Assembly: GCA_003554665.1 (NCBI GenBank)
Contig: PWGY01000112.1
Span: 1-15,755 of the forward strand
Origin: Bacteroidales bacterium
Lineage (GTDB): Bacteria > Bacteroidota > Bacteroidia > Bacteroidales > UBA7960
DNA length: 15,755 nt
Direction: 5' to 3'
Each line of letters starts with the position of its first letter. Position 1 is the stretch's first letter. Under the pieces are notes generated by a model. That model had not been told where the DNA came from. It did no database searches and saw only the letters and a program-made list of their open reading frames with translations. A program made the position numbers and the translations under genes. Below are positions 1-7,886 of the stretch, in pieces.

Positions 1-609
1 ATAAGAAGTGGCGGATATGGTATTTCCCTTTTTCAGGACACCGGCCGACATGGCATTAACCAGAGGGTTGGTGGTATAGCAGTCATCAAAAAACACTTCT
101 CCCCCCACAACAGGCACTCCAAAGGCGTTGCCGTAATCGCCAATCCCTTTAACAACCCCTTTCAGCAACCATTTGGTCCGGTCAAGTTTCGGGTTACCGA
201 AACGAAGGGAGTTGAGTTGTGCCACCGGGCGTGCACCCATGGTAAAAATATCACGATTGATGCCGCCCACACCGGTTGCTGCACCCTGATATGGTTCCAG
301 CGCAGAAGGGTGGTTATGGGATTCTATCTTAAAGGCGCAAGCCAGGTTATCGCCAAGATCTACCAGCCCGGCATTTTCTTCACCAGCCTCAGCCAGCAGA
401 TGTTCACCTTTATTTGGAAGCGTCTTGATCCACTTGATGGAATTCTTGTAAGAACAGTGTTCGGACCACATCACGGAGTAAATGCTCAATTCCGTAAAAT
501 TTGGCGTGCGGCCCAGATATTCTTTAATTTTTTCAAATTCTTCGGGCAGCAATCCCAGTTTTTCGGCCATCTCAAGCGTGGCTGTTTGGGTATCAATTGT
601 ATGATCCAT
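1..609 (-). CDS. purL: Phosphoribosylformylglycinamidine synthase subunit PurL, N-terminal part (cut by window edge)
   Basis: The reverse strand from an ATG at 609 stays open for 203 codons to the window edge. The protein is the N-terminal part of the ATP-dependent enzyme that converts FGAR plus glutamine-derived ammonia to FGAM, the fourth step of purine synthesis in the cytoplasm. Diagnostic motifs are [10 protein letters not shown] (residues 48-57), [20 protein letters not shown] (94-113, the Mg-ATP binding region) and [15 protein letters not shown] (116-130). The Ser-His-Asn-His cluster is intact. The start so close to the first motif, without the long N-terminal PurS-like region of the roughly 1,250-residue enzymes, points to the small PurL form of about 740 residues, which works with separate PurS and PurQ. 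Neither partner lies in this window. A good promoter sits directly upstream. The family is certain. The small form is inferred, because the C-terminus is not visible. Confidence 0.95.
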   Translation of the reverse strand, partial: MDHTIDTQTATLEMAEKLGLLPEEFEKIKEYLGRTPNFTELSIYSVMWSEHCSYKNSIKWIKTLPNKGEHLLAEAGEENAGLVDLGDNLACAFKIESHNHPSALEPYQGAATGVGGINRDIFTMGARPVAQLNSLRFGNPKLDRTKWLLKGVVKGIGDYGNAFGVPVVGGEVFFDDCYTTNPLVNAMSAGVLKKGNTISATSY

Positions 610-642
610 AGATAAATGATAAGGGGATGAATTAGTTTGGCA

Positions 643-674
643 CAAAAATACGCAACAAAGCCAACCCCCCAAAA
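643..674 (-). promoter_or_regulatory. purL promoter, Bacteroidota sigma-70 type
   Basis: Reading the minus strand, a TTTTG at 674-670 is followed after exactly 19 bases by TATTTTTG at 650-643. This matches the Bacteroidota pattern of a TTTG -33 element and a TAnnTTTG -7 element. The predicted start of transcription is near 637, which leaves a leader of about 28 bases before the purL ATG at 609. It is the only candidate here with both elements at good spacing. The motif and spacing are seen in the sequence; activity is inferred. Confidence 0.65.
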
Positions 675-697
675 TCATTTCATTGATTATTAAGAAT

Positions 698-705
698 TAT
701 CTTTG
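698..705 (+). promoter_or_regulatory. -7 box (TATCTTTG) upstream of the short-chain dehydrogenase
   Basis: TATCTTTG is a full match to the TAnnTTTG -7 element. It lies 20 bases before the ATG at 726, so the predicted leader is only about 14 bases. No clean TTTG stands at the usual distance; the nearest are TTTC at 678-681 and TTG at 683-685, so the -33 element is weak or missing. The box is back to back with the purL promoter. A short inverted repeat, AATCA at 673-677 and TGATT at 684-688, lies between the two and could be chance. Confidence 0.45.
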
Positions 706-725
706 GGCCAAAAACCATTGCTGTC

Positions 726-1490
726 ATGTCAAGAACCGTTTTTATCACAGGAGCAACCAGCGGAATCGGCCGTGCTTGTGCCGAAAAATTTGCCAATTCC
801 AAAGACCAGCTGATCCTTTGTGGCCGACGCAGTGAAAGACTCGGGCAACTCAGGGATAAACTGGAAAAAAAATACGGGATCGCAGTCCTGCCAATGGTAT
901 TGGACGTGCGAAACAGGGAAGCGGTCAGCAAAGCCATCAAAAAACTTCCCTACCATTGGAAAAAGATCGACCTCCTTGTCAATAATGCGGGGCTCGCATT
1001 GGGGCTTTCAGGCATTGACGGGGGAGATCCAGATGACTGGGACAGGATGATCGACACCAACCTCAAGGGGTTGCTGTATGTGAGTAAAGCTGTTATTCCG
1101 CTAATGAAAGAACAGGGCAGCGGTCATATTATCAACATCGGATCCATTGCTGGTGTGGAAACTTACCCCAAAGGCAACGTATACTGTGCAACCAAACACG
1201 CCGTAGCCTCCCTGACCAAAGGAATGCGTATGGACCTGCTCCCATTTGGCATAAGGGTGAGCCAGGTAAGCCCGGGTGCTGCTGAAACCGAGTTTTCCGT
1301 GGTTCGCTTCCACGGAGACAAAGAGAAAGCCCGTAATGTATATAAGGGATACCAGCCCCTTACAGGTGAAGATGTGGCCGATGCAGTGCACTATGTAGCA
1401 GGAGTCCCGGCCCATGTAAACGTGAACGACATGCTGCTGATGCCCGCTGCACAAGCATCCGCCACCATATTCAATAAACAGGAAGATTAA
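726..1490 (+). CDS. NADP-dependent short-chain dehydrogenase/reductase (YdfG-like)
   Basis: A classical SDR of 254 residues, the usual length. It has the nucleotide-binding TGATSGIG (8-15), the NNAG motif (86-89), Asn112, Ser140, and the catalytic Tyr153-x3-Lys157 in YCATK. Two arginines after the second strand (CGRR, residues 32-35) favour NADP(H) over NAD(H). The sequence from about 100 to 200, with DDWDRMIDTN, SGHIINIGSIAG and SPGAAETEFS, resembles the YdfG group, whose E. coli member oxidises L-allo-threonine and serine and reduces malonic semialdehyde. Substrate specificity in SDRs cannot be assigned safely from motifs, so no symbol is given. The protein is soluble and cytoplasmic. The gene stands alone, divergent from purL and convergent with the next gene. 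The ATG at 726 begins exactly at the first strand of the fold and lies just after a -7 promoter box. Confidence 0.9.
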   Translation: MSRTVFITGATSGIGRACAEKFANSKDQLILCGRRSERLGQLRDKLEKKYGIAVLPMVLDVRNREAVSKAIKKLPYHWKKIDLLVNNAGLALGLSGIDGGDPDDWDRMIDTNLKGLLYVSKAVIPLMKEQGSGHIINIGSIAGVETYPKGNVYCATKHAVASLTKGMRMDLLPFGIRVSQVSPGAAETEFSVVRFHGDKEKARNVYKGYQPLTGEDVADAVHYVAGVPAHVNVNDMLLMPAAQASATIFNKQED

Positions 1491-1514
1491 CTGAACCACA
1501 CTGCACGGAGGCGT

Positions 1515-1533
1515 AAGCCGTGGCCATTGGCTT
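1515..1533. terminator. Weak stem-loop between convergent genes
   Basis: The 53-bp gap 1491-1543 separates the stop codons of two converging genes. It holds several small competing stems, the longest being AAGCC (1515-1519) with GGCTT (1529-1533), loop of 9. No T-run follows on either strand. It may contribute to bidirectional termination, but five base pairs without a U tract is poor evidence. Confidence 0.2.
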
Positions 1534-1543
1534 CAGCCGGCCC

Positions 1544-2644
1544 CTATGGTTCGGCCAATTGCCTGATTTTTCCGGTCATCACATCAAGAAATTTATCCGG
1601 CTCCTCATGATACGGCCGGTGGGCAGACTCCTCAAACCAGACCAGGGTTTTACCTGAAGGGGCGTCCAGCTTATGAAAATATTCTTCGGCAAGCTTGGCG
1701 GAAACAATGACATCATGCCTCCCCACAAGAAAAAAAACAGGTACCTCAATGCGTGGGGCATCAGAAATCAGATCCAGTTCTTTCAGCGGATTCCACAACT
1801 GGTTGATGGAATAATAAGGTCTGAGAGCCAGGTTTATTTTGTCAATCAGGCTGTATTGAGGTGCCGTCAGGGTGCGCCAGATATCACCGATGTCAACATA
1901 AGACCGTTCATCAGCTCCCTTATGGACAATCCCTCCATAATTAAAAACCCAGCGCCTCACCAGCAGTGCATCCCTGACCCCGTAGTTTTCGGGCAGCGTA
2001 TCAACCCTTTCAAGTTGCCGGAGCGCCCGCCGGTTATTCTCGTCCGTGGCATTCTCCAGAACAAATTCATAACATAGTCTTTCATTTTCAAAAGGATTGA
2101 CGCTTTGGCCTGTTGAAACATAAGCATGGAGGACTTCCGGGTAACGAGCAGCAAACAATGCGCCCACATTGCTACCCCAGGAGTGCCCCCAAAGAAAAAC
2201 TTTCTCTTTTCCAAGCTTTTCCGTCACAAATTCTGTCAGTTCCCGGGTATCTTCCACAAAGCGATCCACCGTCATGGAATCATCAGGTAATCGCCAGCTG
2301 TATGAACGGCCTGTACCTCTTTGTTCCCAGTAAACCATGGTAAATGATTCTTCAAGACGCTGCATGGGAAGACCGTCAGCTTCGTCCCACCCAGTGGGAG
2401 CTGAGGGATCAAGCGGGAAAAGCGGAAACCCGGGTCCACCATGAAGGTACAACATAACAGGGTTATTTTTGTCGGTTCCGCGAATCATCACCGACTGCGA
2501 CACCCCGCCTATTTCTACCTTGTCAAAAAAATAAATTCCCTCCTTCTCAAGCACAGACACTCTGTAGGCAGAGCAGGAAACAGTCATCATGGCGACGATC
2601 AGCAAAAGCAGCAACTGCAATCGTTTGGTATGATATACGTCCAT
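1544..2644 (-). CDS. Predicted lipoprotein alpha/beta hydrolase, prolyl-aminopeptidase (S33) type
   Basis: Numbering is from the ATG at 2644 (366 residues). The signal peptide is HTKRLQ followed by a leucine-rich core and a lipobox (TVS|C24), so the mature protein should be lipid-anchored and extracytoplasmic. No acidic surface-export signal follows the cysteine. The fold shows the oxyanion motif HGGPG (68-72), WEQRGTGRS (106-114) as in proline iminopeptidases, the nucleophile elbow GHSWGS with Ser155, and acid Asp311 in GRHD. His342 in ESAHRP completes the triad. A small cap domain lies between about 180 and 290. Likely activity is release of N-terminal proline or cleavage of a related small substrate, but esterases share the fold. 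The frame is open to an ATG at 2683 (13 residues more) and has another at 2653. I chose 2644 because it gives a normal signal peptide and lies just downstream of a -7 box at 2664-2657. The gene appears to be a single transcription unit. Confidence 0.85.
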   Translation of the reverse strand: MDVYHTKRLQLLLLLIVAMMTVSCSAYRVSVLEKEGIYFFDKVEIGGVSQSVMIRGTDKNNPVMLYLHGGPGFPLFPLDPSAPTGWDEADGLPMQRLEESFTMVYWEQRGTGRSYSWRLPDDSMTVDRFVEDTRELTEFVTEKLGKEKVFLWGHSWGSNVGALFAARYPEVLHAYVSTGQSVNPFENERLCYEFVLENATDENNRRALRQLERVDTLPENYGVRDALLVRRWVFNYGGIVHKGADERSYVDIGDIWRTLTAPQYSLIDKINLALRPYYSINQLWNPLKELDLISDAPRIEVPVFFLVGRHDVIVSAKLAEEYFHKLDAPSGKTLVWFEESAHRPYHEEPDKFLDVMTGKIRQLAEP

Positions 2645-2656
2645 AAAGGTCATATA

Positions 2657-2664
2657 CAAATATA
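2657..2664 (-). promoter_or_regulatory. -7 box (TATATTTG) for the alpha/beta hydrolase lipoprotein
   Basis: Minus-strand TATATTTG at 2664-2657 is a full TAnnTTTG match. A TTTG at 2680-2677 is only 12 bases upstream, too close for a standard -33 element. Predicted transcription starts near 2650, which would leave the ATG at 2644 almost leaderless and would exclude the upstream ATGs at 2653 and 2683. It is one arm of an inverted repeat with the box at 2712-2719. Confidence 0.4.
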
Positions 2665-2711
2665 CAGCGATCCGGACAAACATTCACGCCCCTGACCACC
2701 CATTTATTTTG

Positions 2712-2719
2712 TATATTTG
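2712..2719 (+). promoter_or_regulatory. -7 box (TATATTTG) for the permease-glycosyltransferase-ribBA operon
   Basis: Plus-strand TATATTTG is a full match to the Bacteroidota -7 element, 51 bases before the permease ATG at 2771. No TTTG is found about 19-20 bases upstream, so the -33 element is not recognisable. It is the only candidate for driving the four-gene operon to 7847. Predicted transcription begins near 2725, immediately before the short ORF at 2727. Confidence 0.45.
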
Positions 2720-2726
2720 CATAAGA

Positions 2727-2774
2727 ATGCACCCTGTGGTTGAACATGGCAAACAAACGGGAAAGAACAGATGA
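2727..2774 (+). CDS. Possible 15-codon leader ORF overlapping the permease start
   Basis: An ATG at 2727, eight bases after the -7 box, opens 15 codons (MHPVVEHGKQTGKNR). It ends at a TGA (2772-2774) that overlaps the permease ATG (2771-2773) in an ATGA junction. That arrangement would suit translational coupling, since ribosomes ending the leader would be placed at the permease start. Supporting it are the position relative to the predicted transcription start and the exact 4-base overlap. Against it are the short length, no recognisable peptide family and the chance of such an ORF arising at random. It has no run of one amino acid, so it is not a classical attenuator peptide. Confidence 0.22.
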   Translation: MHPVVEHGKQTGKNR

Positions 2775-4231
2775 AGAAACTGCATAAACTGGTCCTCACT
2801 TCCTATATCGGACCCTTCATTGTGACTTTCTTTATCTCACTGTTCATCCTGCTCATGCAGTTCCTCTGGAAGTATATAGATGACCTGGTGGGTAAGGGAC
2901 TGGAGTGGTATGTGATTGCCGAACTGTTATTTTACTCCTCAGCCACATTTGTTCCCCTGGCACTTCCACTGGCTGTTTTGTTATCTTCCATTATGACCAT
3001 GGGAAAAATGGGGGAGCATTATGAGCTGGTTGCCTTCAAGTCAGCCGGAATCTCACTGCGTCGCATCATGTGGCCCATGGTGGTAATCTCCATGTTCCTT
3101 GTAATGGGGGCTTTTTTCTTTTCCAACAATGTACTTCCGGTTGCCAACCTGAGAAGCCTTTCTTTGCTGTATGACATCCGCAAACAACGCCCTGCACTGG
3201 ACATCACCGAAGGAATCTACTATAAGGGAATTGATAATTATGTGATCCGTGTGGATGATAAAAGTAACGGAGGCGAAACACTACATGGGATCAAGATCTA
3301 CGACCACACCGAAGGCAGAGGCAATACCAGCCTGACCACTGCTGAATGGGGCACCATGGCAGTGACCCCTGACCAGCGCTATATGGTAATGACTCTTCAC
3401 AACGGCACGAATTACCAGGAGATGAGTGACCATGGGCCGCTAGACCCGGCGCGTCCTTTCCAACGTACAGGATTTGAAAAGCAGATACGCAAATTCGACA
3501 TCAGCATGTTTGAACTGGAACGCACCGATGAAGAAATGTTCAGGGGCAATTTCCGCATGCTCAACATCAGCCAGCTGGTTGAATATGAAGATTCCCTCTC
3601 CAGAGAACTGGACAGACGAAAAACCAATTACATCAATACATATATACGGCGTTTCAATAACTACCCCCAGGCAGATACCACAGCCTACCAGAAAATTGAT
3701 CCGTCAATGATGGTAAATGCCGACATTGATTACATACGTGAAAGCCCCGTAACCGCAGTCATGGTCGTATCAAGCGCCATGGACATGGTTCGAACCAATC
3801 GTGACCATGCACGTTACTCCCATGAAGAATTCCGGACACGTACACGTACCCTGGCACGTTACCAGATCGAGTTTCACCGCAAGTTTACCCTTTCCTTTGC
3901 CTGTGTGGTGCTGTTTTTGATTGGGGCACCACTTGGAGCCATCATCAGGAAGGGCGGTTTCGGCCTTCCCATGGTCATATCCGTCCTGCTTTTTGTAGTA
4001 TTTCATGTAACCTCAATGATGGGAGAAAAATTTGTCCGGGAAGGGGTACTTGAGGCCCACCAGGGGATGTGGATTTCTTCAGTATTACTTCTTCCGGTCG
4101 GAATTCTGCTGACAATCAAAGCCACAACGGACTCCCCGCTTCTGGATATGGATATCTATAAACAAAAAATTGAAAAAATAGGGCGTTTTATCGGACTGAC
4201 CAAAACAGACGATAAAAACAAAAACCAGTAG
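2771..4231 (+). CDS. LptF/LptG-family lipopolysaccharide export permease
   Basis: A YjgP/YjgQ-type membrane protein, the transmembrane half of the LptB2FG ABC transporter that extracts LPS from the inner membrane and passes it to LptC and LptA. Three N-terminal membrane segments (about 14-34, 48-76, 99-119), a long periplasmic region, and three C-terminal segments (about 373-393, 399-417, 432-450) give the family's six-helix layout. The cytoplasmic stretch MGKMGEHYELVAFKSAGIS (78-96) is the coupling-helix region that contacts the LptB ATPase and is highly typical. At 486 residues it is about 120 longer than the E. coli proteins. The extra length lies mainly around 256-370, a charged, apparently helical insert between the beta-jellyroll and helix 4. 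Motifs do not settle whether this is LptF or LptG, and no second copy or LptB is present here. The stop is followed after one base by the next gene's ATG, so it heads the operon. Confidence 0.9.
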   Translation: MKKLHKLVLTSYIGPFIVTFFISLFILLMQFLWKYIDDLVGKGLEWYVIAELLFYSSATFVPLALPLAVLLSSIMTMGKMGEHYELVAFKSAGISLRRIMWPMVVISMFLVMGAFFFSNNVLPVANLRSLSLLYDIRKQRPALDITEGIYYKGIDNYVIRVDDKSNGGETLHGIKIYDHTEGRGNTSLTTAEWGTMAVTPDQRYMVMTLHNGTNYQEMSDHGPLDPARPFQRTGFEKQIRKFDISMFELERTDEEMFRGNFRMLNISQLVEYEDSLSRELDRRKTNYINTYIRRFNNYPQADTTAYQKIDPSMMVNADIDYIRESPVTAVMVVSSAMDMVRTNRDHARYSHEEFRTRTRTLARYQIEFHRKFTLSFACVVLFLIGAPLGAIIRKGGFGLPMVISVLLFVVFHVTSMMGEKFVREGVLEAHQGMWISSVLLLPVGILLTIKATTDSPLLDMDIYKQKIEKIGRFIGLTKTDDKNKNQ

Positions 4232-4232
4232 C

Positions 4233-5438
4233 ATGCGGATCCTCCAGTTATGCCACAAAATTCCTTTCCCGCCATCTGACGGCGGCGCTATTGCAATGCA
4301 TCAGCTCACCCGCGGGTTGCTTGATAAAGGGCAATATGTAAAAGTAATGGCTCTGGCTCCTTTTAAGCAAAAGCAGGAACCTGATTCGATCCCGAAAGAA
4401 TACACAGAGGAAACATCATTTGAGGCCTTTCCAGTGGATACGAGGGTCAAGCCCTGGCCTGCATTTATGAACTTATTTACCAGGGAATCATATAATATTT
4501 CCAGGTTTTACTGCCCAAAAGCCGCTGCCAGACTTGCCGGAGTGCTTCAGGAGGAGGAATTTGACATTATTCAGCTGGAGGGGTTGTACCTGACCCCTTA
4601 TATCCCGGTGATCCGCAGGCACACCGGCAGTCCCATTATTTTTCGCTCCCACAACATTGAGCATTTCATTTGGGAGCGAATGGCAAAATCTGAACCCAAC
4701 CCTGTAAAACGAGGATATCTGAAACTCCTGGCCAGTCGCCTTAAAACATTTGAGCTTAAAACAGTGTACCAGGTTGACGGGCTGGTGGCAATTTCACCGC
4801 TCGACAAATATTTCTTTGTCAAAAACGGTTTTTCCCACCCGGCCATTACCATTCCGGTAACCATTGATACCGATCAGTATAGCCCCGGTGAAGATACTGC
4901 TGAACCCGGCACCATATTTCATCTTGGGAGCATGGATTGGCGGCCGAACCAGGAAGGGGTCCGATGGTTTCTTGATAAAGTCTGGCCACTGGTAACAGGG
5001 AAAGATCCTTCCCTCTGTTTCCATCTGGCGGGAAAAAACATTCCTGATTCTTTCAGGCGGTTCAAGACCGGTCAGGTTAAGGTTGACGGCATGGTACCCG
5101 ATGCAGTTCATTACATGAACTCAAAAGACCTGATGGTGGTACCACTTCGTTCAGGCGGTGGAATGCGGGTCAAAATCATTGAGGGAATGGCTGCCGGAAA
5201 AGCCATCGTTTCCACGAGCATCGGAGCCGAGGGCATTGACTGCACCCATGGAGAAAACATTTTCCTTGCAGATACCGCCGATGAAATGGCGGACGCTATT
5301 TTATACTGTTTGTCAAACAAGGCCGTGATGAAGGAAACAGGCTTGAAGGCCAGGGCGTTTGTAAAAAAACACCATACCACCGGCCCTGCCATTGACAGGC
5401 TGATCAAATTTTATTATAGCTTTGCGGATGAATCGTAA
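4233..5438 (+). CDS. Glycosyltransferase, GT-B fold, family 4-like
   Basis: A 401-residue cytoplasmic sugar transferase. The N-terminal acceptor half starts with KIPFPPSDGGA (9-19), a glycine-rich loop after the first strand, and carries SHNIEHFIWE (139-148), which resembles the Asn-Glu stretch of the TuaH/Stp1-like group. The nucleotide-sugar half begins near 228 with GSMDWRPNQEG (232-242). It contains PLRSGGGMRVKIIEGMAAGK (304-323), in which the GGG, Lys314 and Glu317 are the usual donor-binding residues of family 4 retaining enzymes. No membrane segment is seen. Starting one base after the permease stop implies translational coupling, and the next gene encodes a distant paralogue. Together these suggest assembly of a cell-surface glycan, for example LPS or an exported polysaccharide, but the sugar and acceptor are unknown. 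Confidence 0.88.
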   Translation: MRILQLCHKIPFPPSDGGAIAMHQLTRGLLDKGQYVKVMALAPFKQKQEPDSIPKEYTEETSFEAFPVDTRVKPWPAFMNLFTRESYNISRFYCPKAAARLAGVLQEEEFDIIQLEGLYLTPYIPVIRRHTGSPIIFRSHNIEHFIWERMAKSEPNPVKRGYLKLLASRLKTFELKTVYQVDGLVAISPLDKYFFVKNGFSHPAITIPVTIDTDQYSPGEDTAEPGTIFHLGSMDWRPNQEGVRWFLDKVWPLVTGKDPSLCFHLAGKNIPDSFRRFKTGQVKVDGMVPDAVHYMNSKDLMVVPLRSGGGMRVKIIEGMAAGKAIVSTSIGAEGIDCTHGENIFLADTADEMADAILYCLSNKAVMKETGLKARAFVKKHHTTGPAIDRLIKFYYSFADES

Positions 5439-5455
5439 GCAAGAAAAAGGAAGGT

Positions 5456-6634
5456 TTGAAAAAAAAGATCTTCATAGTGTTGTCAAGAATCCCCTTTCCG
5501 CTCGAAAAAGGAGATAAACTACGAGCTTTCCACCAGATAAAGGAATTGTCAAAGCACCACCATCTCATTGTATGCGCCCTGAGCGACCCCGGCATTCATC
5601 CCGGGGCATATCAGACTCTGAAGCCATATGTCAATGAACTCTATTTTTTTCCATTGTCAAGGGCAGGAATTTACAGCCGGCTACTTAAAGCTGCATTCTC
5701 TTCCGTTCCTTTCCAGGTGGCCTGGTTTTTCAGTAGCGGCATAAAAAAACAAATTCATTCACTGATCGACCACCACCGGCCCGATCACCTGTTTTGCCAG
5801 CTTATTCGCACAGCACCTTATGTTTACGACCGAAAAGAGGACAAAACCATTGATTACCAGGATGTTTTTTCAGCAGGATTGCATCGCAGACAGCAGGTAG
5901 CCCCCTGGTACCTCTACCCCCTGTTTCAAGCGGAATACAAACGGGTCAAAAGATATGAAAACGTGGTTTTTAACCACTTCAATAAAAAAACAATCATCTC
6001 TTATCCAGACAGGGAAAAGATTCCGCATCACCAGAAGGAGGAGATTAGCGTGGTTCCCAACGGGGTTGACACCAGTTATTTTAAACCTGCCCCAGGGCAC
6101 GAAAAACATTACGAGGTGGTATTTACCGGAAACATGGCGTATCCGCCCAATGTCAGAGGAGCTGAATTCCTTGTCAGGCAGATCATGCCCATTGTATGGC
6201 AAACACTACCCAGGGCTAAAGTAGTACTTGCCGGTGCAAATCCCGTTAAACAAGTCCGGACCCTGGCGTCACCAAATGTGGAGGTAACGGGCTGGGTTGA
6301 TGACATACGTGATTTCTATGCGGCTTCAAAAGTATTTGTGGCGCCCATGCAGATCGGGACCGGCCTGCAGAATAAAGTACTTGAGGCCATGGCCATGCAG
6401 TTGCCCTGTGTAACTTCTCCCCTTGCAAATCAGGCACTTCGGGCAACCGAGGGAGAAGAAGTGCTGATTGGGCGTAATGCTGCTGAGTATGCAAAACATA
6501 TATTATCTTTGCTAAATAATAAGGAATTATCTGTCCTTCTGGCTGGAAAAGGCCATCATTTTGTGCTGCAACATTTTAACTGGGAAAGAACCACAGAAAT
6601 ACTCAGCAAAGTGATCACCGGAAGCAATACTTGA
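5456..6634 (+). CDS. Second glycosyltransferase, Stp1/PEP-CTERM-associated sugar transferase type (TTG start)
   Basis: A GT-B enzyme of 392 residues. The opening [20 protein letters not shown] (1-20), DYQDVFS (133-139), PNGVDTSYF (201-209), [11 protein letters not shown] (223-233) and [17 protein letters not shown] (301-317) recall the TIGR03087-like sugar transferases found in surface-polysaccharide loci. Donor-site residues Asn306, Lys307 and Glu310 are present. The start is TTG at 5456. An in-frame stop at 5429-5431 lies just upstream, no ATG lies between, and the first internal Met is residue 227, so a non-ATG start is required. TTG gives the canonical N-terminus. A purine-rich AGGAAGG (5448-5454) is only one base from the TTG, too close for a normal ribosome site. 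The gene follows the first glycosyltransferase by 17 bp and precedes ribBA by 10 bp. The sugar and acceptor cannot be told. Confidence 0.87.
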   Translation: MKKKIFIVLSRIPFPLEKGDKLRAFHQIKELSKHHHLIVCALSDPGIHPGAYQTLKPYVNELYFFPLSRAGIYSRLLKAAFSSVPFQVAWFFSSGIKKQIHSLIDHHRPDHLFCQLIRTAPYVYDRKEDKTIDYQDVFSAGLHRRQQVAPWYLYPLFQAEYKRVKRYENVVFNHFNKKTIISYPDREKIPHHQKEEISVVPNGVDTSYFKPAPGHEKHYEVVFTGNMAYPPNVRGAEFLVRQIMPIVWQTLPRAKVVLAGANPVKQVRTLASPNVEVTGWVDDIRDFYAASKVFVAPMQIGTGLQNKVLEAMAMQLPCVTSPLANQALRATEGEEVLIGRNAAEYAKHILSLLNNKELSVLLAGKGHHFVLQHFNWERTTEILSKVITGSNT

Positions 6635-6644
6635 TAACTACATA

Positions 6645-7847
6645 ATGGAGACAAAGTTAAATACCATAGAAGAAGCCATTTCTGATATAAAGGCAGGCAA
6701 GGTCGTAATCGTTGTGGATGATGAAGACAGGGAAAACGAGGGTGATTTCGTGGCAGCTGCAGAGACAATTACACCAGAGATCATCAACTTCATGGCAACA
6801 TACGGGCGGGGACTCATTTGTGCACCCATTACGCGTCGACGCTGTGAACAGCTGGACCTGGACCTGATGGTGCCACGTAATACCGCCCTGCATGAAACCC
6901 CATTCACCATTTCAGTAGATCTTGTTGGTCATGGCTGTACCACTGGCATTTCCGCCTCAGACCGCGCCAAGACCGTCAAGGCCCTCGCTGATCCGCAAAC
7001 TGACCCAAATGACCTGGGCAGACCCGGGCACATCTTTCCCCTCCGGGCCAGGGAAGGTGGTGTATTACAACGCGCCGGGCATACGGAGGCTTCCATTGAC
7101 CTGTCGCGCCTGGCCGGGCTTCAGCCAGCAGGGGTGCTGGTCGAGATCATGAACGATGATGGCACCATGGCCAGGTTGCCGGATCTGATGAAAATTGCGG
7201 AACGCTTCAACCTTAAAATCATTTCCATCGAGGATCTGATCGCTTACCGCATCAAAAATGAGAGCCACATTAAGCAGGAGATTACAGTGGATCTGCCCAC
7301 ACAGTGGGGCAATTTTAAACTTACCGCTTACAAGCAGACCACCAATGACAAGATGCACCTTGCCCTGACCAAGGGCAACTGGGAACCAGGTGAAGAGGTT
7401 TTGGTAAGGGTTCATTCATCCTGTGTCACGGGCGATATCTTTGGCTCCTGCAAGTGTGACTGCGGCGGACAACTGCACCAGGCAATGGATATGGTGGAGA
7501 AAGCCGGCAAAGGAGTTGTACTGTATATGAACCAGGAAGGCCGGGGCATCGGCCTGCTTAACAAACTTCGTGCTTACCACCTCCAGGAACAGGGGATGGA
7601 TACCGTGGAAGCCAATGTTGAACTGGGATTCAAAGCGGATGAACGGGACTACGGCATTGGTGCACAAATACTTAGAGACCTGGGGGCTACCAGGATCAAA
7701 CTCATCACAAACAACCCACGAAAAAAAACAGGCCTCATTGGTTACGGAATCGAGATTACCCAAAATGTACCCATCATTGTGGCCACATCAGACCATTGCA
7801 AGATTTATCTGGATACCAAAAGAAAGAAAATGGGCCATCTGTTTTAG
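6645..7847 (+). CDS. ribBA: Bifunctional 3,4-dihydroxy-2-butanone-4-phosphate synthase / GTP cyclohydrolase II
   Basis: A 400-residue fusion that supplies both riboflavin precursors. Residues 1-205 are the RibB domain, which makes the four-carbon DHBP from ribulose 5-phosphate. It has the acidic catalytic loop [10 protein letters not shown] (25-34), HGCTTGISA (96-104) and [11 protein letters not shown] (143-153). Residues 210-400 are the RibA domain, which opens GTP to the pyrimidine precursor. It shows RVHSSC (255-260), zinc ligands Cys260, Cys271 and Cys273 in the C-x10-C-x-C arrangement, NQEGRGIGL (296-304) and [10 protein letters not shown] (331-340) with its catalytic acid and arginine. 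All key residues are intact and the length is normal. The gene is last in the operon, 10 bp after the second glycosyltransferase. No FMN riboswitch is present, because the gap is too small and the operon leader is only about 45 bases. Both domains are certain. Confidence 0.97.
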   Translation: METKLNTIEEAISDIKAGKVVIVVDDEDRENEGDFVAAAETITPEIINFMATYGRGLICAPITRRRCEQLDLDLMVPRNTALHETPFTISVDLVGHGCTTGISASDRAKTVKALADPQTDPNDLGRPGHIFPLRAREGGVLQRAGHTEASIDLSRLAGLQPAGVLVEIMNDDGTMARLPDLMKIAERFNLKIISIEDLIAYRIKNESHIKQEITVDLPTQWGNFKLTAYKQTTNDKMHLALTKGNWEPGEEVLVRVHSSCVTGDIFGSCKCDCGGQLHQAMDMVEKAGKGVVLYMNQEGRGIGLLNKLRAYHLQEQGMDTVEANVELGFKADERDYGIGAQILRDLGATRIKLITNNPRKKTGLIGYGIEITQNVPIIVATSDHCKIYLDTKRKKMGHLF

Positions 7848-7856
7848 GTCTTTTCC

Positions 7857-7872
7857 GGTGTTTGCAGACACC
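7857..7872. terminator. Stem-loop between convergent ribBA and tamB
   Basis: The 39-bp gap holds GGTGT (7857-7861) and ACACC (7868-7872), which pair perfectly and extend by a T-G wobble around a TGCA loop. Placement exactly between two stop codons suits a bidirectional terminator. No run of T follows on either strand, so it is not a classic intrinsic terminator. Confidence 0.4.
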
Positions 7873-7886
7873 ATGCAAGTAAGGGT

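Noticed and set aside
217..615. A 132-codon plus-strand frame opposite purL.
   Set aside because: It is a shadow of the purL coding strand, whose motifs are unmistakable. Its own translation resembles no protein family.
5448..5454. AGGAAGG as a Shine-Dalgarno site for the second glycosyltransferase.
   Set aside because: Only one base separates it from the TTG start, too close for productive pairing, and the neighbouring genes show no such sites.
6601..6645. FMN riboswitch expected ahead of ribBA.
   Set aside because: Only 10 bp separate ribBA from the preceding gene, and none of the conserved RFN-element segments are seen there or in the operon leader at 2720-2770.
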